This document shows, one piece after another, positions 48,570 through 59,445 of a stretch of 64,000 bases of DNA. Numbering within the stretch: the stretch's first letter is position 1; every line of letters starts with the position of its first letter. The stretch comes from Aplidium turbinatum (Eukaryota; Chordata; Ascidiacea; Aplousobranchia; Polyclinidae). Under the pieces are notes generated by a model. It was not told where the DNA came from and did not search any database. It saw only the letters and a list, made by a program, of their open reading frames with translations. A program made the translations under genes and the position numbers. The DNA lies in the NCBI GenBank assembly GCA_918807975.1, contig OU964921.1, positions 15,595,498 to 15,659,497 on the forward strand, given 5' to 3'.

Positions 48570-49899
48570 GGTGGAACTAATATAATGTCGTTGCTCAGCT
48601 TTTAAGACACTGCTTTGTTTGGCTACACTGCTCTGTTTGGCTACACTGCTCTGTTTAGTTACCCTGTTTCTTGCTGTGTACTAGTACTACCAGACCTGGT
48701 ACCGTATGGTGACTGCCTTTCTCACAAAATAAAACAAACAAGATATAAATCATTTCAATTGCACATAAAATACACAAACAAGAAATAATACTCAGCTTTT
48801 ACTACTTTTCTACACTGCTACCAGACGCTAAGGACATTGTCAGGACTCTTGCTCTGTTAGGACTCAGCTTGTCTCATCATATAAACAAATAAGAAATAAT
48901 ATCAATTTCACATTAAAATAAACAAACAAGAAATGATACCCAGCTTTCACTGTTTTTTCACACTGCTTCTTGCTCAGTACTGGCAGACGTACCATTGTAA
49001 GGGGACTGTTTTCCTCATAAAATAAACAAACAAGAAATAAATAATATCAACTTCACATAAAATAAACAAACAAGAAATAAATAATAACAATTTCGTATAA
49101 AATAAACAAACAAGATATAAATAATATCAACTTCACATTAAATAAACAAACAAGAAACAATACTCAGCTTTCACTGCTTTGTCACACTACTTCTTGCTCT
49201 GTACTGCCAGTCGTAGCATTGTAAGGGGGTTGTTTTCCTCATAAAATAAACAAACAAGATATAAATAATATCAACTTCACATAAAATAAACAAACAAGAA
49301 ATAAATAATATCAACTTCACATAAAATAAACAAACAAGAAATAAATAATAACAATTTCGTATAAAATAAACAAACAAGATATAAATAATATCAACTTCAC
49401 ATTAAATAAACAAACAAGAAATAATACTCAGCTTTCACTGCTTTGTCACACTACTTCTTGCTCTGTTCTGCCAGTCGAAGCATTGTAAAGGGGTTGTTTT
49501 CCTCATAAAATAAACAAACAAGAAATAAATAATAACAATTTAGCATAAAGTAAAACAAACAAGAAATAACATTAACTTCACATAAAATAAACAAACAAGA
49601 AATAATACCCAGTTTTCACTGCTTTGCCACACTGCTTCTTGCTCTGTATTGGCAGACGTAGCATTGTAAGGGGGCTGTTTTCCTCATAAAATAAACAAAC
49701 AAGACAACTACCAGGACAGTGCCAGAGCACTGCTTTTCTCATAAAATAAACAAACAAGAAATACTGCCAGGACAGAGGCTAAGACTCTGCCAAGGCTCTG
49801 CCAGACTACTCTGCCAGACTGCTCTGCCCTGCTCTGCCAAGACTCTGCTTTTGGCTCTGCCAGCCGACAACGATCGACCCCTCCTCTACTACTATAGTA

Positions 49900-50985
49900 A
49901 GGTTGTAGGTACTCCTACTGGCTTTCTTGTTCTTGTGTTTATTGTCCACAGAAGTTCTACAGAGTCTGCAGAAGTTTTTCCATCCTCTTCGACCAATCGC
50001 CATCTTTCGGTGAAGCGGTGGCCATGTGCTCCAACCAGTTGTTTTCTTTTATATTAATGTCTTGGACTGGATCGTCATGCTATTATCTGTTTGTCTGCAA
50101 TTTTTTTCTACGTAATATGCCGAATTGGATTTTTTTTTTTAACTTTTATTTTGGTTTAACGTGTAAAGCATACGGTAGGCCTAACCCAAATTTCTCATAT
50201 TACTGTGACATGCCACTACTACATCCCAGCCAGCGATGCCTGTCATTTTTGCATTAATTCAACGTTTGCTAACGTTGGATCGGTGTGGAGGTGACGAGTT
50301 TAGCTGACTGGGGTCTAAAATTATCGCTTTATCAACGCAACTTTGTAACAAAGCACGCTTGATATCTTCAAGACATAAGTACTTTCCTGGGTATAATTGG
50401 ATTTCCGCAAGATGATGATGTTGTTTTTGCTAATTTGTTTTATTTGTTTTTGTCATTGTTTTCATGTCGTCAAGTTATGGCCTATCTATTTTGTGATTCG
50501 TGCAAGGCATGGTGCGTTGCGCTTGAAATGGCTTTGCCCGTGGTAGGATTTCTTTGTGGGGTTTTCTTTGCCTGCCTTGCTCTTACTTGCTATGAGCTAA
50601 ACGCATCAAGACGTGTTCCCCTTACGACCATCAGCACTCTTGATAACGCACCATGGCCGATCTTCATAGCAACTGTCCATACAAATCTTAAATATATCAG
50701 GTAAAGCTATGTGGGCTAATAAAGCTATAGCCTAAATTTATGTTTTTTATTTTATTTTTTTGTAACATTTTATTTTTTTATTTTCCCTTTACATCTTAAA
50801 TTTTTCTGAAGGTGTTGCGACCGTGCCAAATTTTTTTTCAACTCAATAACTTACTTTGGTCACAAGCACGTTTTAACGTTCGCGTTTTGTCGCTTCTACC
50901 TTTTTCTCGACCTTTGCTATGTTGACGTGTATTGTTTTTGATATGATGGTCAGAAATAAAAACAACTGAACTGAACTGAACTAGA
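49900..50985 (+). other. Unassigned, ending in a LINE-like tail
   Basis: Holds the hairpin element at 50225-50312 and an 89-codon frame at 50435-50704 (hydrophobic, Cys-rich start, no family recognised). The stretch ends in AAAAACAACTGAACTGAACTGAAC (about 50960-50983), which looks like the end of a LINE. It could be the rest of the LINE at 26.3 kb, but no shared coding part proves that. Confidence 0.35.
50225..50312. repeat. Short hairpin element (88 bp)
   Basis: Runs from CCCAGCCAGC to GCTGACTGGG with the centre TTCAACGTTTGCTAACGTTGG. Same family as 42972-43063. Confidence 0.65.
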
Positions 50986-51757
50986 AGAGAGATAGAAAAA
51001 ATAAAATGTTTTTTGTGATAATAGTCCTACAATTACAATTGACACTTGCAAGTGCAAGGGCGATTTAAACTTAATTAGGCTACACAAAAAAGAAATTCAA
51101 AAGGTAACAAGTTTCCTGAACGTTTGCTTTGAGAGTCTTCAAAGGCATCTTAAAAAAAAAGAAATATGATTTCATAAAAAACCAGCAATTCAAAAGTTAC
51201 AGGAAACCGGCTCAGTGTGACTGTACGAATTTACAAAAAGTAATCAAAAGCAAGGATACGATTAAGTAAGAAAAATGCATACATACTACTTTTTTTTTTT
51301 TCTTAAATACATTTTGATTATTCAGTTTCAGTTTAATTTTTCAAAACATTTACAAACATCAAAAATAAAATAAGTTTTTTGATGATTTTATTCTTAAAAA
51401 AAAGGGGTCTGGCAGCACTGCTGCTAAACACACAGTTAGGGTAGCCACTTTAACAAGTCGAAATTCTGCCACTGAAATTGATTAGAATGAAACCGCCAAC
51501 CAATCATAAGCTACGATTTAAGTGACGTAAAAAATGGCGAAAAGAAGATAATAGAAAGGAAATTAAGTGATGGATTTTTTGTCAGCTGGTTGGCTTAAGG
51601 GTTAGGATTAAGGCTAGAAAGTAGTCATTTCATTGACGCGGGTTCGATTCCCACTACTGCTATTGCTCTTTTTCTTCTTTAATTACCAAATAAAGTTCAA
51701 AACAAGCATTAACTCTCTGGATGAGTGCTAGAAGGATCACAATTGGACGGCAGCCCA
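50986..51757. other. Unassigned; includes a tRNA-like patch
   Basis: A/T-rich DNA with no convincing frame. It contains the tRNA-like stretch at 51585-51663. Confidence 0.4.
51585..51663 (+). pseudogene. tRNA-like sequence (SINE head or tRNA relic)
   Basis: A box A-like TGGCTTAAGGGTTAGG and a perfect box B GGGTTCGATTCCC lie at tRNA spacing. The T stem pairs 4 of 5 and the acceptor stem only 4 of 7. More likely a tRNA-derived repeat than a working tRNA. Confidence 0.4.
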
Positions 51758-52395
51758 GAGTTGCCAGATTTTAAAAAAAAAAGTAGCAAATTTGCTCCCA
51801 AAGTAGCCCAATTTATAGCAGGAGCGCGAGAACTATGTTTTCCAACTTCTGGGGGGCGAAGCCCCCCAGACCCCCCGTGAGGCGTTCTAACACTGGCTGC
51901 AGCTTAACAAACCCAGTGAAATTGCACAAATTACTCTGCTAAATAGCAACAGAGTTACCGGTACATTAAGGCACGTTCACATCAGGCTCTATCGGGTACA
52001 GATTAGATTCTCACTACTTTTTCAGCACACTACTTTTCAAGCACTTCTGCGTTCTGACTTCTACAGTAAGAGTAAACTGTAAAGACATAGAACGGGGATA
52101 ACGTAACGCTAGAATAGTCTAGAAACTCACTCAACCATGTCCCTTGCTACGTCTTGGAAACATGAGAATGTGCTGTAAAATTTGTAAACTACAAATAAAC
52201 TGTCAGTAGACTGCAAGCGAAACTTACTTTAGTAAGAAATTTCCGATGTAAAAAAGTCGCAATCTTGTTATATTGTCGCCAATCTAAATTTAAAAGTAGC
52301 CCAAAAAGTCGCAAGTCGCCAAGCTCAATTTTTTGTCGCAAATCACATATGGAAAGTAGCCCAATTTGCGATAAGTAGCCCAATCTGGCAACACA
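51758..52395. mobile_element. hAT-like remnant
   Basis: The ends CAGAGTTGCCAGATT and, inverted, CTGTGTTGCCAGATT frame a stretch with repeated AGTAGCCCAATTT and GTCGCAA blocks. Such GTTGCCAGAT ends are common in hAT miniature elements. I could not find a duplication because another element abuts its right end. Confidence 0.45.
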
Positions 52396-52481
52396 GGTCT
52401 AGTCTCTGGAATATGTCGTTCATACAAATTATTACTTAAATACGAAAAAGATGTGAAACTATCTTTGTATTTCAAGCATAC

Positions 52482-54255
52482 TTAGGCTACTATACTATTA
52501 CATTCAACACCATGACATTCACCACACGAAGAAACACATGCCATTCCATAATTGCGACAGGTGCAAGTTTTCGTTCCACATGGATTTTTCGTTGATTTCT
52601 TACATCTGCATCTAATTACGTTGGTCAATGCTTCTGGTGCTATAGGTATATCCGTCATTATTGGGACAAGTTCGTTGTTGCTATTGTTTCTCCATCCCCA
52701 TTCACAAACATTGAATTTAAATTCTAAAGACGTAACCCATGGAAGTAGGCTGCTCTTTGGCTCGGTGGTAGCTTTTCCGGTGCAATTATCCCTTCGCATG
52801 CCATATACATGTAATTGTCATGTCTAAAAGTAAACAAAGATAAATATTACATACAGGGTATCTTGAATTGGACAATATCTTAAAAGTGTAAACATTATTA
52901 TATAATCCCTATGTAAAAATACATAGGCTACCTGAGTTTAGTAAGCGTTGAATCTTCATTGCCACAATACCAGATCTTGAATGCAGTTATAGAGGCTTCT
53001 CCGACCTCGTTTTGGAACTCCAGACATTGCTGATAATTGCAGAATTCTCTTTCAGCGTTTCTGATTTTCGCAAACTTCTTTTCCCATTTCCAAATATCGA
53101 TGACGTTGTGTCGCATCCTGACTATGCATGGAGGAAAAGAAGATCTTCTTTAATATCTTTAATACTTGGGTTGGCTTCTTTGTTTCTCCAGGCTTTGTTG
53201 AAGCGCTCCTTGGTCAAAGTAAATATCATCATGAGTGTCAGTCTTCCAATGATGCAGTAACATAGTAACTACATCAGTATCATCAGCAATGACATTTACT
53301 GGACCTTTTCGAAGAGAAGCATAATCAAGGGATTTCGCTACAATGGAACCGTCAGCATCATCAGAGCATTTTGCCTCGCGTAATTAACCGCCATGCGATG
53401 TGCCTTTCTCCTCTGCTTTGCAGTTTCATTCTTGTGCATTTCGTTTTTCAATATTCATTGTGTAGATCAGTTATTTTCAATGTAGATGTTATTGTAAAAT
53501 CATCAGAGCAGTTGTGATCTTCAACTTCGGATTGTCTCAGAAGGGTAGAAACAAACTTAATGTATTCAGCCTTGGTTTCGATGCAGCTGAGGTAGCGATC
53601 TTGAGTAAAAGGAAGTGAATTACTCGGATCAATTTTTACAAACGTGCTCTGTGGAACGGAATTTCGGCGCAAGTGCTCGTGACTTTTAGTAAGTTACTTT
53701 CGTCATGATAGACATCAAACACAACAACAGCATGGGTATAATGGTTTTAGATATATTTCACATACGAATTTCAAACTTCCGAAAACTTCATTCCTTTTTT
53801 CCAGCAAAGTTTATGTAGTAGGCCTAATGCACCACCGTCGATAATAGAAGTTGCTTGTTGATTTCCTCTAAGGCATGCGACGAAGAACCAGGCAAAAGAA
53901 TTTTTCGAAGAGAGGGTTTGTCAGGCTTTTTCATCATGCCTTCCTTGAACATCGACATTGGCTCTGAAGTCAACTCGAATTCGAAAAATTGCTCAAGGCT
54001 TTCCTTGCTTTCAGCAACAGCAAACATTCTATTGAACATGACTTTCGAACCAATACCACTTGCACCACTTTTTGTTTTGTTTACTTCCATTAAGGATTCT
54101 AATGGTTTGATTGATGCGACAGTAATTGCTACCCCATCTAAACCTTTTTGGATATTTTGACCAATTTGCTCCGCTTGTTCACAATTGACGTCATCTTTTC
54201 CAAAGATGGACACTAGACCGTTTGAAAGAGAAGATAGGTTTACATATGGTACCAA
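52482..54255 (-). pseudogene. Broken FEN/XPG-like nuclease family gene with Cys-rich tail
   Basis: Reading leftward: a 143-residue part (VNCEQAEQIGQNIQKGLDGV ... FEFELTSEPMSMFKEGMMKK), VVVFDVY (about 53725), HLRRNSVPQ (about 53675), DDADGSIVAKSL (about 53360), VIADDTDVVTMLLHHW (about 53295), SGCDTTSSIFGNGKRSL (about 53120), then CEWGWRN...PIMTDIPIAPEAL and a cluster CRC...C...CTC...C...CGEC. The acidic motifs followed by GCD...I.G.GK match the order in FEN1/XPG nucleases; that link is my inference. Uncharacterised proteins with this layout recur in invertebrate genomes. Several frame shifts and a stop before SGCD make it inactive. A GT-AG intron lies at 52824-52931. Confidence 0.65.
52824..52931 (-). 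other. GT-AG intron in the nuclease-like gene
   Basis: On the minus strand CTCAG|GTAGCC opens and TTTACTTTTAG|ACATGAC closes a 108-bp intron. Splicing joins LTKLR to HDNYMYMACEG and leads into LPPSQSSLLPW, as the family needs. Confidence 0.7.
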
Positions 54256-54759
54256 GAATGGGTTTTTTGTTGTTAACCAGGCCAGAAACTTTTACAATCT
54301 TCGTAATCCCTCTTTTTTCTTGAAGCACCCAACTCTTCATGCTGGTTAGCCTACTTCATAGAAACTGAGCCTCGTTTAGTTGCGTCATTGCTTCATGAAT
54401 ACTTGCCGAGTGACTCACACTAAAAACCCAAAGATGTCGAACACTTTCTGCATACTTTTCCTTCCGTCAATCCTCCACGCGACTTAATTGAGCGCATAAG
54501 AGCTTGCTCGATCGCAAGATCTTTCCAAATTCCGGTGAAGCTTTTTGCCGTCCTCTTTACTGTGTTCTGCTCAGTTAGGAGTTGATCGTAGGCCTACAAC
54601 CATAGATGAAAAGAGAATTCTGCATTCTGCAATTATCAGCAATATCTGGAGTCATAGTAGCTTAAGTATGCTTCAAATACAAAGATAGTTTTACATCTTT
54701 TTCGTATCTAAGTATAATTAGTATGAACGACATACTCCAGAGACTAGACCAGGTCTAAC

Positions 54760-55080
54760 ACTACCAAGACAGGCATGGGTGCGCCTCAACCGTCTCCGTA
54801 CGGGTGTCGGGCTTTTCCGCTTAACCATGCACCAATGGGAAATGGCCTCTTCCTCCTCCTGTGATGTGGTGCCGAGGAACAGACCGCAGACCACATCATC
54901 AATGACTGCTCCATCTTCAAGCCACCTAACGGAGTGGAAGGTCTGCGTGTCATGGATGATGAAACCAAAGACTGACTGCTCTCTAGTAGCTTTCCAGTGT
55001 AGTCCGGGAACATCGTGAATCTGGGGTGGTAAAAGGATAGACCCTAGGCCCCAGACGCTCACACGAAGACGATGTACTTG
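54760..55080 (+). pseudogene. LINE ORF2 C-terminal fragment
   Basis: AWVRLNRLRTGVGLFRLTMH, then (after a shift) CGAEEQTADHIINDCSIFKP and PNGVEGLRVMDDETKD: the C-terminal Cys/His region of a LINE ORF2. It has an in-frame stop after DDETKD. Longer frames on the opposite strand here are shadows. Confidence 0.75.
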
Positions 55081-56215
55081 ACTCACTAATCTCTGAAAAT
55101 TTGGACGATAAGTTGTTACTGCTGTGCGAATTAACTCTTCCATTTGCCAAGGTTGCACGATGTTTTGATTTTACAAAGTTATAAATTCTTGTAAAAATGA
55201 ATAAGTAAGTTCTGGTACTACTTCTACGCTTCAACTAATCGCTGCTTATAGCGACTTTACTAAACTTCCAATTGTTGCTGACTGATCGCAAAATGAGCCA
55301 GGAGAAAGCACAATGTTGCTTTTGCAAAGTCACAATTCCATTGTTTAACAATGGCTACAGTAAAAGAGAGACTCTTGTTTGATCTTTGTGTTGTATTGGT
55401 CGCAAATTAGATTTTGAAGACAGTGTATGCTAAGTCACAAATTTTAATTTATACCAACCGATTTTTACGCCTATCAGTGTGGCGCCCATGGCTCGAGCCA
55501 TACCTGCTATACCCTAGGTACGCCACTGCTTGGTTGACAGTCCGAGATACGTTTATAAATTATAATCTTAATTTTTTTGTAATATTACAATTCAATACAA
55601 GAGCCACAAAATTTCTGTTGAAGAGCCGCACAAAATTTCTGTTGAAGAGCTGTTGAAGAGCCTGCCCACTGTTGGACTAGACGAAAAACTTAAGAATGAA
55701 GGTTTTTTTTTCACTTTTGCATAACGTCGATGTTGGTACCGAAGAGGAGTGCTCTTACAATGAAGATGAAACGGGACTAGACGAGGAGGAAAGCAACATC
55801 TTTGACGTTTTTCATGATGATGATAACTTCAATTTTTGTTTCGCTTACTTTGTTTAATTCTCGTTAACGAATGTAGAAGAATAAGTCCAACAGTGACGAA
55901 TAATTTCAAATTTGCCTGGAATTCATGGATTTATCCTTTTGCTTAATTGGTAATAACTCTTTTTCTGTACATTTTCAGGGTTCTTGTTAATAGAAAAAGT
56001 TATTCCCCTTGAAAAAAGCTAAAAAATGATGTATAATATGTCCTATTTTGAAAAGCTTGAAATTTTCATAAAGGGATTGTGACGTCATTTGGAAAATGGG
56101 CCCAAAAGGGGGTTTCCCATCGTCCGATTGATGGGGATTTTTTTCTGAGCCATTTGCATAGTATGGGGAAGGTCTGAGAAAAGTATCAGCTTGATAAAAA
56201 AATTTTCCCACAAAA
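55081..56215. other. Unassigned DNA
   Basis: No gene recognised. A short duplication of CACAAAATTTCTGTTGAAGAG occurs near 55605-55650, and an acidic frame near 55740-55830 matches nothing I know. The last 250 bp (GGGCCCAAAAGGGGG, ATCGTCCGATTGATGGGG) look like part of a dispersed repeat. Confidence 0.4.
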
Positions 56216-58850
56216 AACCTCCCACGACTGCACTATACGTTGGCTATGTGGTGAGTGAGGATGGAATAACAGCAGATCCTCAACAAATACAAGCTATTTC
56301 CGATTTTCCCACCCCCAGTAACCTTAAAGGTCTTCGCTCCTTCATGGGTATGGCAAATCAGCTAGGAGGATTCACGTGCAGACTGAGTGAAGTTGCTTCT
56401 CCTCTTAGAGATTTGTTGAAACCCAAAAACGCTTTTGTTTGGACCCCAATTCACGATGAAGCATTCAAGGAGACAAAAGCAATCCTTTGCAGTCCTCCCA
56501 TCCTAGCTTCCTTTGATCCGAAGCTACCTACTATGCTTCAAACTGATGCGTCCCGACTCAAGGGATTAGGGTATGCTCTTTTACAGAAGCATAATGACTC
56601 ATGGAAACTCACAAAGGCAAGATCTCGTTTTACGACTGAAACAGAATCCAGGTATGCCATGGTTGAACTAGAGTTACTCGCAGTGGTAGGCCTATGGGCA
56701 ATAAATAAATGTCAAATTTACCTCAAAGGTTTGCCTACATTTGACATAGTTGTGGATCATAAGCCATTAGAGTCAATCCTGGACAATCAAACTTTGGATA
56801 TGGTAGACAATCCCCGAATTCAACGGCTGAAAGAAAAGCTAGGGGGATACATATTCAAAACTGTCTGGAGAAAAGGCAAAAATCATGAAATCCCTGATGC
56901 CCTATCCCGAGCTCCATGCAGAGACCCAGAAAAAGACGACTTGATTACTGACGAAGTCGTCAGTACGACCATACACAAGGTGTTTGCAATCCTCAGAAAC
57001 GAAGAAGGTGCCATCCGTGCTGATCCTATATTGGAAGAACTCAAAGAAGCCACTCGCACAGATCAACAAAGTCAAGAGCTTATAGCGTCAATCCAAAACA
57101 ATTTTCAAGACAAGCATCCGAATTCTGCTTCCCAAGTTTTTAAGAAATTAAAAGATCAATTGTCGATCGAGGATGGATTGATTCTCTTGGACAGTCATCG
57201 CATCGTGGTGCCTCAGGCTAAAAGAAAAGAAATCTTGACCAAGCTGCATTCTTCTCATCAAGGCATTGACAGAACCAAACGTCGTGCGCGAAAAACTGTT
57301 TATTGGCCAGCTATCAACAATGACATAAAGACTACAATTGAATCTTGTAGCAAGTGTCAAGAGCACTCATCCAGCCAACAGCAAGAGCCAATGACGTTTG
57401 ATCCTCCTCCAACTCGCCCTTTTGAAGAAGTATCAATGGATCTTTTCAGTTACGCGGGAAAGTGTTATCTCGTGTATGTTGATCGTTTGTCTGGATGGAT
57501 AAAGATCACAGAGTTTAACCACGATCCAACTTCTCAACAGGTGATCAGTGTTATCAGGAAATACTTTGTAGATACAGGTGTACCAGTCCGCGTGAGAACA
57601 GACGGAGGACCTCAGTTCACTTCCAGTAGATTTCGACAATTTCTAAAAAGATGGGGTGCAGGGATTCATACTATAGGGATCGCCAACTCGGCTGGAAATC
57701 CGACAATCGGAGTGTAAAAGTGTTGCCAGATAGATTTTATTTTTTTAGAAAAAAATATCATTTTGGCATTTTGTAAAGTAATAGTTGCCCAAAACTTGCC
57801 GGTAAATAAATATTTTAAAACTAATCTAAAGCAATTTTATTTTTCACAAATCAAACTATCATAGTTTTGGCAAATTTAACCTCTCTTGTACATAAAACAT
57901 ATTACTTGAAAAATAATTACCGGCTTCAACACTGAAGCTCTTTATTTCTTTAAAACATGAAGCTCTTTATTCCTGAGGTGTATTTTTAAGTTTCTCAATT
58001 TTTTTTGATCTTAACTGGTTAGTATAATTTTTTTTAAACTTGCAAGTTTTATTTAAGTTTTGCACATAAATTCAGCACATTCTTATTGCAAAGTAACACA
58101 ACTACAAACTACTTTAACTCAATCTTGTGCAACTTTAAACGTCAGGTTAGTTTTAAACGGACAAGCTTTGGGCGACCACTAATCTTTAAAAATGCCAAAA
58201 TAACATTTTTTCTAAAAATATAAAAAATATCTGGCAACACTTTTACACTCCGATTGTCGGATTTCCAGCCGAGTTGGCGATCCCTATACTATGAATCCCT
58301 GATGGGGTGCTACGTCTGTGCGCAGCACACCTCATTATCCTCAGTCGAACGGACACGCTGAAGCTGCTGTCAAGGCTATGAAAAACCTCCTTGCTAAAAC
58401 GTCTGAAAGATGCAGCATTGACAGCGAAGAATTTTGTGAAGGCTTTCTAGAATGGCTAAATACTCCGAAAGCTCATGGCTTATCACCAGCTGAAATTTTA
58501 TATGGATCTCCCATAGGATCGATCGTACCGGTCCGCATCCAGTCGTTTAGTGAAGCGTGGAAAAATAAATTTGAAAATTGGGATACAGCTGCAGCAAGCA
58601 TAAAGAAACATGCAGAACAAAATTACAACAAGCATTCTAAAGTTCTCAATCCCCTTCTTATCGGTCAAAGTGTACGGATACAAAACCCAGTTTCACATAA
58701 ATGGGGTCGTATCGGTCAAGTTGTTGGCATAGGTAAAAACCGTGATTACAACATCAAACTACCCAGTGGTCGAATCTGCTGGCGTAGGCCTAATCGACGA
58801 TTTCTGCGACCAGAGATGGATGATGCCATCGCGACTCACAGGACAACCGA
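56216..58850 (+). pseudogene. pol remains of the Ty3/Gypsy element (fossil)
   Basis: In order: RT end ([29 protein letters not shown]), RNase H-like part ([28 protein letters not shown]), integrase zinc domain (H...H, then C-x2-C with CSKCQEH, about 57260-57370), integrase core ([17 protein letters not shown]) and, beyond the nested element, PHYPQSNGHAEAAVKAMKN and the C-terminal part RNRRFLRP-like (RPNRRFLRP). These order and motifs are those of Ty3/Gypsy pol, which copies and integrates the element. Confidence 0.9.
57660..58300. mobile_element. Mutator-like non-autonomous element in Gypsy
   Basis: 641 bp with roughly 80-bp inverted ends starting AGGGATTCATACTATAGGGA (one mismatch seen) and a 10-bp duplication GATGGGGTGC (57650-57659 and 58301-58310). 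Duplications of 9-11 bp with long inverted ends suggest the Mutator superfamily. The inner part of each end reads AGTGTTGCCAGATA, as in hAT-type ends, so a nested origin is possible. No coding frame. Confidence 0.78.
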
Positions 58851-59095
58851 AGGAGAGAGAGAGAGAGGGAGAGAGAGAAACCTTTTATTTTGTCTGTTGC
58901 GAGAAAAGTATACGGTACAAAATATAGACAATGCAAATAAAATAGCACCATAACTAGAATCTACAACAGACAGGAAGCAGCGAAAGACTATAATAGTCAT
59001 CGAGTCAGCTGCTTCCCGATTACCATTATTAGGAGAGGATTATCATTATTACCATTATTATTATTATTACCATTGATTAGGAGAGGATGAGATAC
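58850..59095 (-). mobile_element. LINE-like 3' tail with short repeats, minus strand
   Basis: Read on the minus strand it ends in AAAATAAAAGGTTTCTCTCT and a CT-rich run, like a LINE end with poly-A signal. A TTATTACCA-type microsatellite and two copies of TTAGGAGAGGAT (about 59025 and 59085) lie at the other side. Confidence 0.4.
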
Positions 59096-59272
59096 CTTCG
59101 CCGAATCGGAAAGTTCATTTTAATGACAATGTTAATGTGCGACAGATACCTCCACGACGGAGCAGGCGACGTGCCAAAGGACCGTCAAAGTTAAATGACT
59201 ATGTTCGTACATAAAGCTCCGGACGTTGAGAAACAAACTGTTGCTCACAACTTCCTTGTAGAAAAAGGGGGT

Positions 59273-59445
59273 TGTGGTATTCGTGTGTGACGTAACAATG
59301 ACCCACTGTTGCCGTCTTGTTATCGTATGCGCAATGATCAGTTTAGTACTGTAGTTCTCGCTTAGTGGTTGCTAATTGTAAACTGTTGCTCGATTGTACA
59401 TAGTATCGATAAGCTGTAGTTCTTTCACAATTTAGATATACAACA
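59273..59445 (+). repeat. 3' LTR of the Ty3/Gypsy element
   Basis: Starts TGTGGTATTC right after the purine tract GAAAAAGGGGGT and ends GATATACAACA, about 173 bp. The first 107 bp are repeated at 25947-26053, which supports the start. Confidence 0.8.

Larger units (their letters stand above)
31805..49893. mobile_element. Giant foldback with Polinton-like ends, no genes
   Basis: 18,089 bp. Each end starts AGTAGTAGAGGAGGGG and the flanks carry the 6-bp duplication ATAGTA (31799-31804 and 49894-49899). Polintons/Mavericks have AG...CT ends, terminal tandem repeats and 6-bp TSDs. The arms are about 6.05 kb once two later insertions in the right arm are set aside. I see no DNA polymerase B, integrase, ATPase, protease or capsid frame. 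It looks like a non-autonomous, broken fossil, and the Polinton link is inferred from its ends alone. Confidence 0.7.
38018..49893 (-). repeat. Right arm of the giant foldback, with two insertions
   Basis: Mirrors 31805-37852. It is interrupted by a TA-flanked element (38666-44016) and a hAT element (47964-48569), both absent from the left arm, which keeps the two empty sites. Confidence 0.92.
52396..54750 (-). mobile_element. TIR element carrying a nuclease-like gene
   Basis: 2355 bp bounded by about 97-bp inverted repeats (52396-52492 and 54654-54750) starting GGTCTAGTCTCTGG, with a handful of mismatches. The gene on the minus strand ends inside the left repeat (stop at 52482-52484), so gene and repeats belong together. 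I could not find a convincing target duplication, so the superfamily is open. Confidence 0.7.
56216..59445 (+). mobile_element. Ty3/Gypsy LTR element, broken fossil (3' part)
   Basis: Parts present: the end of reverse transcriptase, RNase H, integrase and the 3' LTR. A Mutator-type element (57660-58300) lies inside integrase, and LINE debris (about 58850-59095) near the 3' end. It is clearly incomplete, with about three breaks. The end of its LTR recurs at 25947-26053. Confidence 0.9.

Noticed and set aside
31805-49893. Palindrome as a sequencing or assembly artefact
   Set aside because: Arm-specific insertions with proper duplications and different repeat counts in the arms argue for a real structure.
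31805-49893. Reading the arms as CRISPR-like or viral gene arrays
   Set aside because: Repeats are long, unequal and without regular spacers; no phage or Cas-like frame.
50435-50704. 89-residue hydrophobic frame as a host gene
   Set aside because: No recognised family, no splice pattern and no promoter signal; kept only as a note in the unassigned stretch.
51585-51663. Functional tRNA gene
   Set aside because: Box A and box B are good, but the acceptor stem pairs only 4 of 7 and the loop lacks T33.
52396-54750. Assigning the TIR element to a named superfamily
   Set aside because: No clear target duplication and no known transposase; naming it would be a guess.
54718-55158. 146-residue minus-strand frame
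   Set aside because: Antisense of a LINE ORF2 end; the sense frame has the real Cys/His motif.
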